Shown: positions 1 through 10,800, numbered from the stretch's first letter. The stretch: DNA of 50,435 bases from Acetobacter senegalensis (GCF_001580995.1 NZ_LHZU01000121.1:1-50435); one strand, 5' to 3'. The notes: generated from the letters alone by a model not told the origin. A program made the numbers and translations.

Positions 1-1832
1 AAGGCCTGCCTCACCAGATCAAACAATCCGGTATACGTTGCAAGGTTGGAACGCGGTGTGCGGCCTATGGGCTTTTGGTCAATAACCACAAGCCTGCGCA
101 CCTTTTCCAAACCCGAAACAACACGCCCTTGCGACTGTCCGGCTTCCGCCGGATCAAAAGGCGTGTCTTCTTCAGTGTCTTCATCAAGCGCAACCGGCTG
201 ACCCAAAGCACGAGAAACGATGGAAACCAATGCCTGTTGAATCAGGCTGGATTTTCCAGAACCGGAAACTCCCGTGACGGACACCAACACGCCCAATGGC
301 AGAGAAAGATCAAGATCCTGCAGATTATTCCACGTGATATTTGCCAGCTTGAGGAACGTTTCCGCCACCCGCGGCGGCGTCTCCCGCTTTGTGGGAGCAT
401 CAAATAGATAATGCCGTGTCTGGGAGGCCTGGACGGTCTTCAGGCCCTCAGGTGGGCCACTGTAAAGCACCTGGCCGCCACGCTCGCCTGCCTGTGGTCC
501 AACATCCACCAGCCATTGCGCGCGCCGGATAACATCCGGATTATGCTCCACCACAAGCAGAGAATTTCCCGCTGCCAGCAGGCCATCAAGCGCTCTCAAT
601 AGCGCCTGTGTGTCCGCCGGATGCAGGCCGGAGCTGGGTTCATCCAGCACATATACCACCCCGAACAGATTGGAACGGATTTGAGTACCAAGCCGCAAGC
701 GCTGATATTCGCCGGGAGAGAGAGTTTGCACGCTCCGGCTAAGCTGGAGGTAGCCCAGCCCCAGATCAAGTAGCACGGCAATCCGCTCAATCAGCGATGC
801 TACGATGCCCTGCGCCGCGACACTCACCGCATCCAGCCCAGTCATGTGTGGCTGCATGACCTGCAATGCCTGAGCAATATGCTTCAACGGAAGGGCCGAA
901 AATTCCGCAATATTCCGCCCATCAAATGTGACTTTGAGAGCATCCGGATTCAATCTTTGACCATGGCAAAGGGGACATGGCGAACTGACCATGAAGGATG
1001 CCGCCCGCGCCCGCATTTTCGCACTTTGGGATTTTGCAAAGGTTTGAAGCACATACCGCCGTGCGCCAGTAAAGGTGCCGTTATAATCCGCAGGGTCTCC
1101 GCGTTTTATGGCGGCCAGAACGTCTTCATGCGTGCGGCCCGGATAAACGGGTTCAGTCGGCGTTTCCTCCGTGTATAAAATCCAGTCGCGCGTTTTTTGC
1201 GGCAGATCTTTCCACGGCTTATCGACATCAACTCCGCGCGTGATCAGAATATCGCGCAGGTTCTGCCCCTGCCATGCGGTGGGCCAAGCCGCCACGGCAC
1301 GCTGCCGGATGCTGAGAGTATCATCCGGCACCAGCGTTTTCTCGGTCACATCATAGATGCTTCCTAGCCCGTGGCAGCGAGGGCATGCCCCCATAGGCGT
1401 ATTGGGAGAAAAGGATTCAGCTTCCAGCCGCGCCATACCCGGCGGATAAGACCCGGCGCGCGAGTAAAGCATACGCAACAGATTGGAAAGCGTGGTGACA
1501 CTGCCAACAGTGGACCGTCCGCTGCTCCCTCCCCTTTGCTGCTGTAAGGCGACGGCAGGCGGAAGCCCTTCAATACTCGCCACCGCAGGCACAGGCATCT
1601 GGTTGAACAGTCGCCGTGCGTAAGGAGAGACAGATTCAAGATAGCGCCGCTGCGCCTCGGCGTAGATTGTGCCAAAGGCCAGTGAGGATTTACCAGACCC
1701 TGAAACCCCGGTGAAAACCACCAACTGGTCACGCGGCAAATCGACATCAACGTTTTTCAGATTATGTTCCCGTGCGCCCCGAACACGGATCATAGACTGG
1801 GAGGATGGAACGGGTGTGGCTTGATCTGTCAT
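1..1832 (-). CDS. UvrA2-type excinuclease ABC ATPase (3' end beyond window)
   Basis: The minus frame is open from an ATG at 1832 to the left edge (610 codons visible), so the C-terminal part is missing here. Visible features: Walker A GVSGSGKSS near residue 44; a CPRCHG zinc motif near 148; a second CPLCHG motif near 286; ABC signature LSPGEYQRLRLGTQI near 371 followed by the Walker B-like VVYVLDEPSSGLHP; second Walker A near 519. In E. coli UvrA the first ABC signature lies about 115 residues later, so the UvrB-binding insertion appears to be absent. That, and LSPGE in place of LSGGE, marks the UvrA2/drug-resistance-associated class rather than housekeeping UvrA. It probably binds damaged or modified DNA as an ATPase; repair without UvrB contact is uncertain. 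It lies 77 nt downstream of the small membrane-protein gene on the same strand. Confidence 0.9.
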   Translation of the reverse strand, partial: MTDQATPVPSSQSMIRVRGAREHNLKNVDVDLPRDQLVVFTGVSGSGKSSLAFGTIYAEAQRRYLESVSPYARRLFNQMPVPAVASIEGLPPAVALQQQRGGSSGRSTVGSVTTLSNLLRMLYSRAGSYPPGMARLEAESFSPNTPMGACPRCHGLGSIYDVTEKTLVPDDTLSIRQRAVAAWPTAWQGQNLRDILITRGVDVDKPWKDLPQKTRDWILYTEETPTEPVYPGRTHEDVLAAIKRGDPADYNGTFTGARRYVLQTFAKSQSAKMRARAASFMVSSPCPLCHGQRLNPDALKVTFDGRNIAEFSALPLKHIAQALQVMQPHMTGLDAVSVAAQGIVASLIERIAVLLDLGLGYLQLSRSVQTLSPGEYQRLRLGTQIRSNLFGVVYVLDEPSSGLHPADTQALLRALDGLLAAGNSLLVVEHNPDVIRRAQWLVDVGPQAGERGGQVLYSGPPEGLKTVQASQTRHYLFDAPTKRETPPRVAETFLKLANITWNNLQDLDLSLPLGVLVSVTGVSGSGKSSLIQQALVSIVSRALGQPVALDEDTEEDTPFDPAEAGQSQGRVVSGLEKVRRLVVIDQKPIGRTPRSNLATYTGLFDLVRQA

Positions 1833-1909
1833 GGCCTCACTATACCGCGAGGATACAGAGAGCGTGACACCCCGCGCGTGCATCAGACCCATGCAGACAA
1901 CAGGGAGCC

Positions 1910-2248
1910 TTAACTTGCTGTGACGGCTTCCAACCCAAGCCAGTGCGGCTTGCGCCGCTCTACCCACGCCAACGCCCGATCTGTCAGACGCCGCAGAAAA
2001 GCAACATCTTCAGAAAGAAGCACAATCCCCAAAGGCAACATCCAAAGCCCCAAAACCGGTAGAATGGAGAGAAAACCACCGCAGATCAGCAATATCCCAG
2101 CCGGGATCCGCGCCCAACGAGCCTGTGGCTTGCGCATCCACCGCACAGCAGGCCGTGCCTTTTCTGGCAGCCGGAGGATAAGCAGTTCGATCCGACGCTC
2201 ATGGTCGTCCTCTATTTCCAGGATTTCTGTCAGAGTGCGTTCTGTCAT
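1910..2248 (-). CDS. small inner-membrane protein, PGPGW-like
   Basis: 112 aa. A charged N-terminal third (ILEIEDDHERRIELLILRL) is followed by a hydrophobic hairpin around residues 48-80 (ARIPAGILLICGGFLSILPV then LWMLPLGIVLLSEDVAFL) and a basic tail. This arrangement is typical of a short alphaproteobacterial membrane protein family related to PGPGW proteins. Some members carry misleading tryptophan-synthase names in databases; nothing here resembles TrpA or TrpB. The start overlaps the stop of the upstream reductase gene by 4 nt (ATGA), implying translational coupling. Function unknown. Confidence 0.75.
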   Translation of the reverse strand: MTERTLTEILEIEDDHERRIELLILRLPEKARPAVRWMRKPQARWARIPAGILLICGGFLSILPVLGLWMLPLGIVLLSEDVAFLRRLTDRALAWVERRKPHWLGLEAVTAS

Positions 2249-3252
2249 GGTGTTTCAATTCCTTCTCCCGAGAGGCTTACCGCCATACGGGCTGCGCCAA
2301 AAGGCGGTTGAGGACCTACCGGCACAATTCCTGTTGGGTCCAGCCAAGGATGGCTCAGGTAATAATGGTGCTTGATGTGAAAGAAACTCACAGTTTCTGC
2401 AATGCCCGGCAACGCGTAGAGCCGCTCCACATAGCGGCTGAGCACGGGATAATCGCACAGGCGGCGGACGTTACATTTGAAGTGTCCCACATAAACCGCA
2501 TCAAAGCGTATCAATGTGGTGAAAAGACGCCAGTCAGCTTCCGTCAATTGCTCTCCCACCAGCCAGCGCCTGCCACGCAGATGATGTTCAAGCCAGTCCA
2601 ATGTTTCAAACAGATCATTCAGCGCGCGTTCATAAGCCTGCTGGGATTGTGCAAAGCCGCATTGATAAACCCCGTTATTCAGCGTGCGATAAATACGCTC
2701 ATTCACCGCATCAATCTCACCACGCAGCAGAACAGGGTAATAATCCCCTTCCCGCGCCCCCACTTCATCAAAAGCGCTGTTCATCATCCGAATGATGTCG
2801 GCGGATTCATTGCTGACAATTGTATCTCGATACGTGTCCCACAGTACGGGAACAGTCACATTGCCTGAATAAGCGCTATCAGCCCGCACATAGAGTTCAT
2901 ACAGAAAACGGGCAGAATGAAGCGGATCAGGCTGCACACCCGGCCCAGCCTCAAACGTCCAGCCTTGCTCGCCCATCAGCCAGTGCGTGACGGAGAGGGA
3001 AATATGACCAGTCAACCCTTTCAGTTGCCTGAAAATCAGGGTGCGGTGAGCCCACGGACAGGCCAGAGAAACATAAAGGTGATAGCGCCCTGGTTCCGCA
3101 CGAAACCCTCCCTCCCCTGTTGGTCCAGCCTTGCCATCGGGTGTAATCCAGTTTCTGAACTGTGACGGTTGCCGCGAAAATGTTCCGTTTTCATCCGAGG
3201 CATGCCTGGCGCCTTGGGCCGCATGCCATTTGCCATGCAACAGATAGCCCAT
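2245..3252 (-). CDS. glutathionyl-hydroquinone reductase (Xi-class GST)
   Basis: 335 aa from the ATG at 3252. The frame extends upstream to 3351, but AAGGAG lies about 7 nt before 3252 and the family begins with a sequence like MGYLLHGKWH. The catalytic motif of the family is visible as SLACPWAHR (Cys near residue 63), followed by the GST C-terminal helical domain with EQLTEADWRLFTTLIRFD and the closing region LSRYVERLYALPGIAETV. The enzyme reduces glutathionyl-hydroquinones to hydroquinones using glutathione in the cytoplasm (YqjG/PcpF/Ecm4 family). It heads a likely operon with the PGPGW-like gene (4-nt overlap) and is divergent from mobB across a 175-nt gap. Confidence 0.9.
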   Translation of the reverse strand: MGYLLHGKWHAAQGARHASDENGTFSRQPSQFRNWITPDGKAGPTGEGGFRAEPGRYHLYVSLACPWAHRTLIFRQLKGLTGHISLSVTHWLMGEQGWTFEAGPGVQPDPLHSARFLYELYVRADSAYSGNVTVPVLWDTYRDTIVSNESADIIRMMNSAFDEVGAREGDYYPVLLRGEIDAVNERIYRTLNNGVYQCGFAQSQQAYERALNDLFETLDWLEHHLRGRRWLVGEQLTEADWRLFTTLIRFDAVYVGHFKCNVRRLCDYPVLSRYVERLYALPGIAETVSFFHIKHHYYLSHPWLDPTGIVPVGPQPPFGAARMAVSLSGEGIETP

Positions 3253-3427
3253 TCTCACTCCTTCCGTGCTTTGCACTCCGTATGTTCTGAATCTGAACGC
3301 AGTTGACGCCTGAAATTGCATAGTCCTTCGAAAAGAATTCCCTGTTTCCACCGTTTCTTTCGGTCACTCGCACCTATGGATCATCTCTGATAGAGCAGAA
3401 AATCGTCCGCACATTTCAGGAACCGCC

Positions 3428-3946
3428 ATGACCAGACCCAGGCAGCAAGCCGTTATTGGCCTTACAGGCCGCAGCGGCTCCGGCAAAACCCATTTGATGG
3501 CGCGCCTGCTGCCAGCCCTACGCGCACGTGACCTCAGCGTTTCCACCATCAAACATACGCATCACCACATTGATATTGATAAGCCGGGCAAGGATTCCTT
3601 CATCCACCGTCAGGCGGGAGCATGCGAGGTCATGCTCGTCACACCTGATCGGTGGGTTTTACAGCATACCCAGCCAGAACCGAGCCTGCGTGACGTTCTC
3701 TGCCGTATGGCGCCTGTGGATCTGGTTATTATTGAAGGGTTTCATGCCTCTATTCCCGCAGCGCTTGAGGTTTACCGGCCCGAAGTTGGAAAAGAACCGC
3801 TTTTTAAAACGCAGACCAACATTCTTGCTGTGGCAACCACCACCCCATCTGCTGTGCCTTCATCCCTTTTAACTCTCGATCTGGACAACACAGACGCCAT
3901 AGCGGAATTTATCCTGAAAAATTCCTGCTCTGTTCAATTGATATGA
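3428..3946 (+). CDS. mobB: molybdopterin-guanine dinucleotide biosynthesis protein MobB
   Basis: 172 aa. It has a P-loop near the N terminus (GRSGSGKTHL), then STIKHTHHHIDIDKPGKDSF and the Walker-B-like VIIEGFH, all typical of the MobB GTP-binding adaptor that helps MobA form the guanine-dinucleotide form of molybdenum cofactor. AGGAA sits 5 nt before the ATG. The 3' end overlaps the convergent moeA by 13 nt. Formate dehydrogenases of the FdoG type need bis-MGD, so the position beside the fdo genes makes sense as a cofactor supply function. Confidence 0.9.
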   Translation: MTRPRQQAVIGLTGRSGSGKTHLMARLLPALRARDLSVSTIKHTHHHIDIDKPGKDSFIHRQAGACEVMLVTPDRWVLQHTQPEPSLRDVLCRMAPVDLVIIEGFHASIPAALEVYRPEVGKEPLFKTQTNILAVATTTPSAVPSSLLTLDLDNTDAIAEFILKNSCSVQLI

Positions 3947-5157
3947 AGAGGCATTACCCATCGCGTCTGTCCCGCAATAACAGGCGCATGCGGGTCAACC
4001 CGCAACAACGCATTGGCACGTGTCAACACGATAATATCTGAGGCCCCAACAGTGGGAAGCAGAGAAATGCGCCATCCCGAACCGTCAGACTGGCAGAAAA
4101 CAGGGACAAAATGCGTAGTATCGCACGCAGGGGCCAGTTCAAAATCGACAGTACCGGCTATCAGCACAGGCCTGTGCGCATCCCCCATCACGGAGCGTAG
4201 ATACGGCAAAAGGAATACCAGTGCACAGACGGCAGAAGCCCCGGGGTTTCCCGGCAGACAGAAGGCCAGTTTTCCGTCTTGCTCCAGAATGGACAGCGGC
4301 TTGCCCGGCCGGATTTTAACGCCACGAAACAGGACCCCGGCACCCAGTTCCTTCAGAACATCCAGAACGTTATCTGTATCCCCCACCGATATGCCACCAG
4401 TGGTTACCAGCATGTCTGAATGTTCCCAAGCAGAGCAAAGAACGGCGCGCAGTTGATCCGCGTCATCTGAAGAAACCACATGTGTTTCCACTTCGGCCCC
4501 GGCAGAGGCGAGCAAGGCCGCCAGCATGGGCGTATTTGAGTCCGCCCGGGCATCCGGTGCGTCTGCTGCTAATTCCGCGCCATTTGCCACCACGGCAATA
4601 CGAAGCGGGCGCACCACCGCCACCTGCTGCACATTCTGGCTTGCCAGCAAAGCGATATGCCGCCAATCCAACGCCTGCCCTCGTCGAACAAGACAGGTAC
4701 CCCGCGTAAATTCCTCGCCCTTGCGACGGATATTGGCTCCTTGTTCGGCCAGGGCATGAAGAGGGCGAACGCATTCTGTCTGGGGGTCAAGCTGCATGCG
4801 CTCACCCGCCATCACGCAATCTGCCCCCGGCGGAATACGGGCGCCGGTCAATATCCCTTGCGCGTCACCCATTTTCAGCGCTGAAGGCATGTCACCTGCC
4901 ACTTTCTGCCCGACCACCCTCAGTCCTGCGGGCGCTGCGGCCATTGCTGAGTGGGCAAAAGCGTAGCCATCCATAGCGGAAATATCAGCTACGGGCCGAT
5001 CAGAAACAGCCAGCACATCCTGCGCGGCAATGCGCCCGTTACTGTGAGAGAGTGGCACATTCTCGGCTTGGTCGGATCTTTTTTCCGCACAGGCCAGCAC
5101 AAGCTGCAAAGCCGTTGGATAATCGACCAAACCTGTAAAACTATTCCGCATCACCAC
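3934..5157 (-). CDS. moeA: molybdopterin molybdenumtransferase MoeA
   Basis: 407 aa from a GTG at 5157; an ATG two codons in (5151) is the alternative. GGAGA lies 12 nt before the GTG, so the GTG is slightly preferred. Family motifs: ISAMDGYAF (near residue 60), the GGISVGDTDNVLDVL loop, and LPGNPGASAVCALVF. The enzyme inserts molybdate into adenylylated molybdopterin. It follows fdhE on the same strand after 155 nt, so it may be the last gene of the formate dehydrogenase operon; its 3' end overlaps convergent mobB by 13 nt. Confidence 0.93.
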   Translation of the reverse strand: MVMRNSFTGLVDYPTALQLVLACAEKRSDQAENVPLSHSNGRIAAQDVLAVSDRPVADISAMDGYAFAHSAMAAAPAGLRVVGQKVAGDMPSALKMGDAQGILTGARIPPGADCVMAGERMQLDPQTECVRPLHALAEQGANIRRKGEEFTRGTCLVRRGQALDWRHIALLASQNVQQVAVVRPLRIAVVANGAELAADAPDARADSNTPMLAALLASAGAEVETHVVSSDDADQLRAVLCSAWEHSDMLVTTGGISVGDTDNVLDVLKELGAGVLFRGVKIRPGKPLSILEQDGKLAFCLPGNPGASAVCALVFLLPYLRSVMGDAHRPVLIAGTVDFELAPACDTTHFVPVFCQSDGSGWRISLLPTVGASDIIVLTRANALLRVDPHAPVIAGQTRWVMPLHIN

Positions 5158-5312
5158 CTGTTACTTTTGTCTCCGGCATAAAAAAGCATGAGCGCCATTT
5201 TGTGCCAGCGCCACCATCAGTTTACCCGATGCCCCCGCTCTGCAAGCCACCGCAAGGCCTTGCTCTTTCTATTGCAGCGTCTGGAAGGGGTGAGTGTTCC
5301 AAACGCTGCGTA

Positions 5313-6278
5313 TCAGACTGGAAAAGCAAACGGATTCAGCGTGGCCCGCACATATCCCTGCTCTTCAAGAGCAGCGTCCAGCCCGAGCGAGGCAAGATCA
5401 TCCGCCACCACTTCCAGCGCCGGGTCCCTGTCCTGCCGGAAGAGCTTCACATAGCCGTGGCAATCCCCACAGGTTTCTCCCTGAATGACTGCATCTGTTG
5501 TCTCAAAGGACCAATAATCCACGTGGTCTGTTCCGCCGCAGACACTGCATGTCGCACGCACTTTGTGCCAGCGTGTCTCGCACAGACTGCATTGAAGGTA
5601 GCGCAATCCCTCACGGTCTCCTGTCAGCACCAGACCGCCGGAAGGCGGAGCACCGCAACAGGGGCAGCGGGCTCCCCCTGTCTCAAGCCCCTCGCCCGCC
5701 GCGCCTTCCGGTGCGGCAAGGGCAACGGCCTGCGCCCAGAACACGGAAAGGGCCGCCCACAGAATCACAGAACGCCCTGCATCAACAGCCGCATAGTCTC
5801 CGGCCAGAAGGGCTGCGGCCTTTGCTGCCAGTTCACTACGATCAGCATAGAGCAGATCAATCAGGCCAGCCGCAGCCGGTTCAGGCATAAAAGGAGACAG
5901 GTTTTCAACCATCCCTCTGAAGGCATCCTGCCAGTAGGCACTTTTCTCCAGCATGGCAGCAGAGGGCCGCTCTGGGCGAGAAAGGCCGTCTCCCAGCAAC
6001 GCACTGACAGGGGTTGCATCGTCCGCACTGAGTGGGGCGTCCCTGAGCAAGCGAGCCTGTTCATCAACCAGACGCGCGGCAAAGCCCAGATATCCCTCAT
6101 TCCGCTGTGGGGTGCCACCCTCCCCTTCAGCGGTTTGGGCCTGCTGATCAAGCTGGCGCAAACGCTCCGCCCGCCTGCGATACAAAACCGCCAACCGAGG
6201 CAGGATAATGGGCTCAATGGCCTGAACACCGGGAACTGTTTTATCCAGCGGCGGAAGATCAGAAAAAAAAGCGCTCAT
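5313..6278 (-). CDS. fdhE: formate dehydrogenase accessory protein FdhE
   Basis: 321 aa. The C-terminal half carries four CxxC pairs (CPCCGA, CSLCETRW, CSVCGG, CGDCHG) in the rubredoxin-like metal-binding arrangement typical of FdhE; the N-terminal half is helical and less conserved. FdhE acts in maturation or assembly of periplasmic Fdh-N/Fdh-O-type enzymes. The start overlaps the fdoI stop by 4 nt (ATGA), fixing it within the operon. A 360-aa frame on the opposite strand of the same region is an artefact of base composition. Confidence 0.93.
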   Translation of the reverse strand: MSAFFSDLPPLDKTVPGVQAIEPIILPRLAVLYRRRAERLRQLDQQAQTAEGEGGTPQRNEGYLGFAARLVDEQARLLRDAPLSADDATPVSALLGDGLSRPERPSAAMLEKSAYWQDAFRGMVENLSPFMPEPAAAGLIDLLYADRSELAAKAAALLAGDYAAVDAGRSVILWAALSVFWAQAVALAAPEGAAGEGLETGGARCPCCGAPPSGGLVLTGDREGLRYLQCSLCETRWHKVRATCSVCGGTDHVDYWSFETTDAVIQGETCGDCHGYVKLFRQDRDPALEVVADDLASLGLDAALEEQGYVRATLNPFAFPV

Positions 6279-6928
6279 GAATGATGTTTCACCGGGGCAT
6301 CAGAGGCAGGCTTGACCTCTTCATCATACCAGCGGTCATGATGCTGCCTTGCCCATACGCGGGATACGTAGCCTGTCAGCATACCCGTAATGGAGCCGCG
6401 CACCCAAAGACCCATGTAAATGTGCCCCACCACCAGCAGGATCAGCCCAAGCCCGGCCGTGGCGTGCGCCAGCAAGGCAAGCCGAATAACCGGGATGGGA
6501 AAGAACGCTGCAAAATAGGCGCGCCAGATCACGATACCGGTGAAAAACAGCACAGAAATAAGGGACATGATCCCCCAGAACAGAAGCTTCTGACCGGCAT
6601 TATATTTGCCAATCCTCAGCTTTTCACCATGCTTGTTCATCAGCACGTCAAGCACATGCCGGAACCAGATCACATCCGTTTTTACCAGCAGGTTATGATG
6701 CACAAACCGGAAGAACATGACCACAAGCAGCAGAAACACCACTGTACCAAGAAACGGATGCAGGATGCGCGCTGTCTGTGGGGTTCCCAGAACGTTTCCT
6801 AACCAGTTCAGGCTGGGGAAAAACCAGGAAAGCCCGGACATGGCCACCAGAAAAAAGCAAGCCACCATGGTCCAGTGGCACATCCGGTCAAAAAACTTGG
6901 TGCGCAGAACAGAATTTCTCGTATCCAT
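6275..6928 (-). CDS. fdoI: formate dehydrogenase gamma subunit (cytochrome b556)
   Basis: 217 aa, four predicted transmembrane helices (around residues 18-40, 55-75, 115-137, 150-172) with the His residues expected of this di-heme b subunit (RMCHWTMVACFF, ARILHPFLGT, ALLAHATAGL, VVGHIYMGLW). It passes electrons from the FdoH iron-sulphur clusters to the membrane quinone pool. It starts 2 nt after fdoH ends and overlaps fdhE by 4 nt, so all are probably one transcript. Confidence 0.93.
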   Translation of the reverse strand: MDTRNSVLRTKFFDRMCHWTMVACFFLVAMSGLSWFFPSLNWLGNVLGTPQTARILHPFLGTVVFLLLVVMFFRFVHHNLLVKTDVIWFRHVLDVLMNKHGEKLRIGKYNAGQKLLFWGIMSLISVLFFTGIVIWRAYFAAFFPIPVIRLALLAHATAGLGLILLVVGHIYMGLWVRGSITGMLTGYVSRVWARQHHDRWYDEEVKPASDAPVKHHS

Positions 6929-6930
6929 GA

Positions 6931-7887
6931 TTAGTCCCTCCCTTCCGCACGCTCGTCTTCAGGGCGCTGTTGCGGGGGCCCTCCGGCATCCAACAGTTCT
7001 TTCTGTTTGGGTTCCGGCTGGTCTTCTTCATCTGTCGTGTTAGGGCCAACCCCCACGTAATGGGCAAAGGAGGCGGCCAGAGTGACAATAAATCCAAGCG
7101 CCCCCACGGGTTTGAGCCATTCTTTCCAGCCGCGCACAACCGGGCTGATATACGGGTCTTTTGGCAGCCGATGATAAATCTCCGGTGTGTCCGCATGTGT
7201 CAGCACATACATGACGTGAGTGCCCCCAACACCTGCAGGGTCATACAGACCTGCACCTTCATGCCCGCGGCTTTTCAGTTCATCAATTCGGTTAGCAGCA
7301 AGCTGCTTCATGTCCGCTTTGGAGCCAAAAGCAATGGCACCCGTGGGGCAGGTTTTAACGCACGCGGGCTCCTGCCCTACTGCCACGCGATCTGCGCACA
7401 GGGTGCATTTGTAAGCCTTGTTATCTTTTTTGCTGATACGCGGCACATCAAACGGGCATCCGGCAACACAGTAGCCGCAGCCTATGCACTGGTCAGACTG
7501 AAAATCCACAATACCGTTGGCAAACTGCACAATGGCACCGGGGCTGGGGCAAGCCTTCAGGCAGCCAGGCTCCGCGCAATGCATGCAGCCTTCCTTGCGC
7601 AGCAGCCACTCCAGTTTGCCGCTTTCATCTTCCACTTCATCAAAGCGGATAACGGTCCATGTTTCGGGCGCAAGATCGGCGGGGTTATCATACACCCCAA
7701 CGTTATGCCCAACCTCGTCGCGCAGATCATTCCATTCTGAACACGCAACCTGACACCCCTTGCACCCGGTGCAGAGAGAGACGTCAATCAGCTTGGCGAC
7801 TTCCTCCTGATGGCTACGGGCCTGAGGCGCAGGTGTCATGCCATTGGTGGCAGAGCGCCTGATGATATCCTGTGACTGCATACTCAT
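6931..7887 (-). CDS. fdoH: formate dehydrogenase beta subunit, four [4Fe-4S]
   Basis: 318 aa. Four cysteine clusters are visible in order: [52 protein letters not shown] and CTLCADRV...[12 protein letters not shown] single hydrophobic segment near residues 258-280 ([20 protein letters not shown]) anchors it to the membrane, as in E. coli FdnH/FdoH. It relays electrons from the catalytic subunit to FdoI. It starts 8 nt after fdoG ends. An in-frame ATG two codons in (7881) is an equally possible start. Confidence 0.94.
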   Translation of the reverse strand: MSMQSQDIIRRSATNGMTPAPQARSHQEEVAKLIDVSLCTGCKGCQVACSEWNDLRDEVGHNVGVYDNPADLAPETWTVIRFDEVEDESGKLEWLLRKEGCMHCAEPGCLKACPSPGAIVQFANGIVDFQSDQCIGCGYCVAGCPFDVPRISKKDNKAYKCTLCADRVAVGQEPACVKTCPTGAIAFGSKADMKQLAANRIDELKSRGHEGAGLYDPAGVGGTHVMYVLTHADTPEIYHRLPKDPYISPVVRGWKEWLKPVGALGFIVTLAASFAHYVGVGPNTTDEEDQPEPKQKELLDAGGPPQQRPEDERAEGRD

Positions 7888-7895
7888 CGCGCGCC

Positions 7896-10800
7896 TCAGA
7901 CCTTTTCTACATTGACAAGGAAAGCCTTGAACTCAGGCGTCTGGGTGTTGGCATCCCCCACGGCGGGGCTGAGCGTATTGGCCAGATAGCCCTTGCGCGT
8001 TGCCCCCCGGAATCCCCAATGGCAAGGAATGCCAATCTGCTCCAGATCCCGGCCCATGACATTAAGCGTCTTGATACGCTTTGTTACGACCGCCTTGGCT
8101 TCAATATATCCGCGCGCGGAGGAGACCTTTACTTTGTCTCCCGCAGAAATATGCAGCCTTTGAGCCAGTTTTTCACCAATTTCCACAAACTGTTCCGGCT
8201 GAATAATGGCGTTCAGACGTGAATGCTTGGTCCAGTGCCGGAAAAGCTCGGTAATGGAGTAGGTTGTCGCCACATAGGGAAAATCCTTGGGCGAGCCCAT
8301 ACGCGCCCGATCATCCTTCAGCACACGCGCTGTTGGATTATAGGAAACGGCCGGATGCAACGGATTATTTTCCAACGGAGATTCCGTCGGCTCGTACTGT
8401 TCCGGGAAGGGGCCATCAGACATACCACCACAGGCAAACAGGCGCCCCACTCCATCCGGCAGCATAATAAAGGGACTCACGCCGCTCCCCGGCGGAGAGG
8501 TAACGGGATAATCCGGCACATCTGCCCCCTTCCAGCGATCCCCGGTCCATTCCAGTATCTTGCGTTTGGGGTCCCATGGCTTGCCCGCTGGGTCGAGGGA
8601 AGCCCGATTATACAGGATACGGCGGTTGGCAGGCCAAGCCCATGCCCAGCCGGGAGTGCAGCCCAACCCGGTATCCGTATTATCGCGGCGGGACATCTGA
8701 TTACCCGCTTCTGTCCAGGACCCCGCGAATATCCACGCAAAGCTGGAGGTTGTGCCATCATCCTTCATTACGGAGAAATCGGGCAGCAACTGGCCCTTAC
8801 GCACGACAACCTTCCCTTGGTCATCCGTAATATCGGCCAGCGCATAGCCATTGGATTCCTGCGCCACTTCCTCGGGCGTGGGGTCTTCCGGGTCCTTGTA
8901 ATTCCACTGCATGTTCAACACAGGATCGGGCGATACGCCACCTTCCTTGCGGTACAGATCACGGATCTTCGTGAAGATCGTGCCGATAATCCGCCCGTCC
9001 TGCCACGCTTCACCGGGGGGCTCAGCCCCGGCAAAATGCCATTGCAACCAACGACCGGAATTGACAATGGAGCCATTTTCCTCAGCAAAGCAGGAGGACG
9101 GCAAACGAAAGACTTCCGTCTGTATCTCTTCCGCCTTCACATCATTAAAGACGCCTTCATTCTGCCAGAAGGACGCTGTCTCCGTTGACAGCGGGTCAAT
9201 CACCACCAAAAACTTCAGCTTAGCCAGCGCCTGCGCAGTTTTATTCTTATCCGGCATGGCTGCCAGCGGGTTGAAGCCCTGCACAATGTAGCCATTCACC
9301 TTGCCCTGATACATCCGGTCAAAATAGGCCAGCATGTCATAGCTGCGGTCCCATTTTGGAAGCCAGTCATACCCCCAGTTGTTGGCAGCGGTTGCGTGGT
9401 CACCCCATAGGGTTTTCTGCAGACTGACAAAAAATTTGGGCGTGTGGTGCCAGTAATTCACCTGACCGGGCACATCTGTAGCGGGTGTACTTTCCTTCAG
9501 ATAGGTGCCGATATCCTGCTGCTTATCTGACGGCAGGTTCAGGTAACCCGGTAACCTGAGAGAGAGCAGGCCCAGATCCGTGTAGCCCTGAATGTTGGAA
9601 TGCCCACGCAGCGCGTTCATCCCTCCGCCCGGCATACCAATGTTGCCCAGCAACAACTGCACCATGGCGGCTGCACGAATAACCTGAGAACCGCTTGTGT
9701 GATGAGTCCAGCCGAGCGCAAACAGGAAGGTGGCGGTCAGATCCGGCGCACTGGTCCGCGCCAGTTCCTCGCACACATGCTGGAAATCCTTGAGAGGTGT
9801 GCCGCATAGTTTGGTCACCATCTCCGGCGTGTACCGCTCCACATGCTTGCGCAGCAGGTTCAGAACGCAGCGGGGGTTCTGCAAAGTTGGGTCCTGACGG
9901 GCAAACCCCTTTTCGTCCCGCTCATATGTCCAGGAGCTTTTATCGTAGGTCTTCTTTTCGGCATCATATCCGCTGAAAAGACCCTCTTCAAAATCATAGT
10001 CTTCACGGACAATCAGCGCGGCATTTGTATAGGCCTTAACATACTCATGCTGGATTTTGTCATGTGTCAGCAGGTAGTTCACAACCCCCAGCATGAACGC
10101 GGCATCTGATCCTGCGCGAATAGGGGTATAGAAATCAGCAACAGCCGCGCTACGGTTAAAGCGCGGGTCAACAACCATCACCTTGGCACCATTGCGGATC
10201 TTGGCTTCCATCACCCATTTGAAACCCACAGGGTGGGCCTCCGCCGGGTTACCGCCCATAATCAGAACCACGTTGGCGTTTTTGATATCGACCCAGTTGT
10301 TGGTCATGGCCCCACGCCCAAAGGTGGGCGCAAGGGCGGCAACCGTCGGCGCGTGGCAGACACGCGCCTGGCAATCCAGCCCCAACATGCCCAAAGCACG
10401 GGCAAACTTGAAATCAAGCACTCCTGTCTCATTACTGGCGGCGGAAGACGCAAGCATGCCGGAACTCAGCCAGCGATTGACCAGTTCGCCTTTTTCATTC
10501 CGTTCAATGAAATTCTTGTCACGATCATCCTTGAGCAGCCGGGCAATGCGATCTGTCGCTTCTTCCCAACTGATCCGCTTCCATTCCTTTGAGCCGGGTG
10601 CCCGGTATTCAGGATATTTCAGCCGCCCTTCACTGTGAATGAAATCGACCAGCCCCGCCCCTTTGGGGCATAGGGAACCTCGGCTGACGGGATGATCCGG
10701 GTCCCCTTCAATATGAAAAATGCTCGGTTTCGCATTTTTAGCGCCATCACCAAGGCTGTACATCAGAATGCCGCACCCTACGGAACAATAGGTGCAGTTA

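Noticed and set aside
5202..6284. 360-aa plus-strand frame
   Set aside because: Antisense to fdhE, which has four CxxC pairs and operon overlaps; the plus frame is low-complexity and has no family likeness.
8223..9188. 321-aa plus-strand frame
   Set aside because: Antisense within fdoG, a full-length recognised enzyme.
10356..10358. Selenocysteine codon in formate dehydrogenase
   Set aside because: The codon is TGC (Cys); no in-frame TGA is present and no SECIS-like need.
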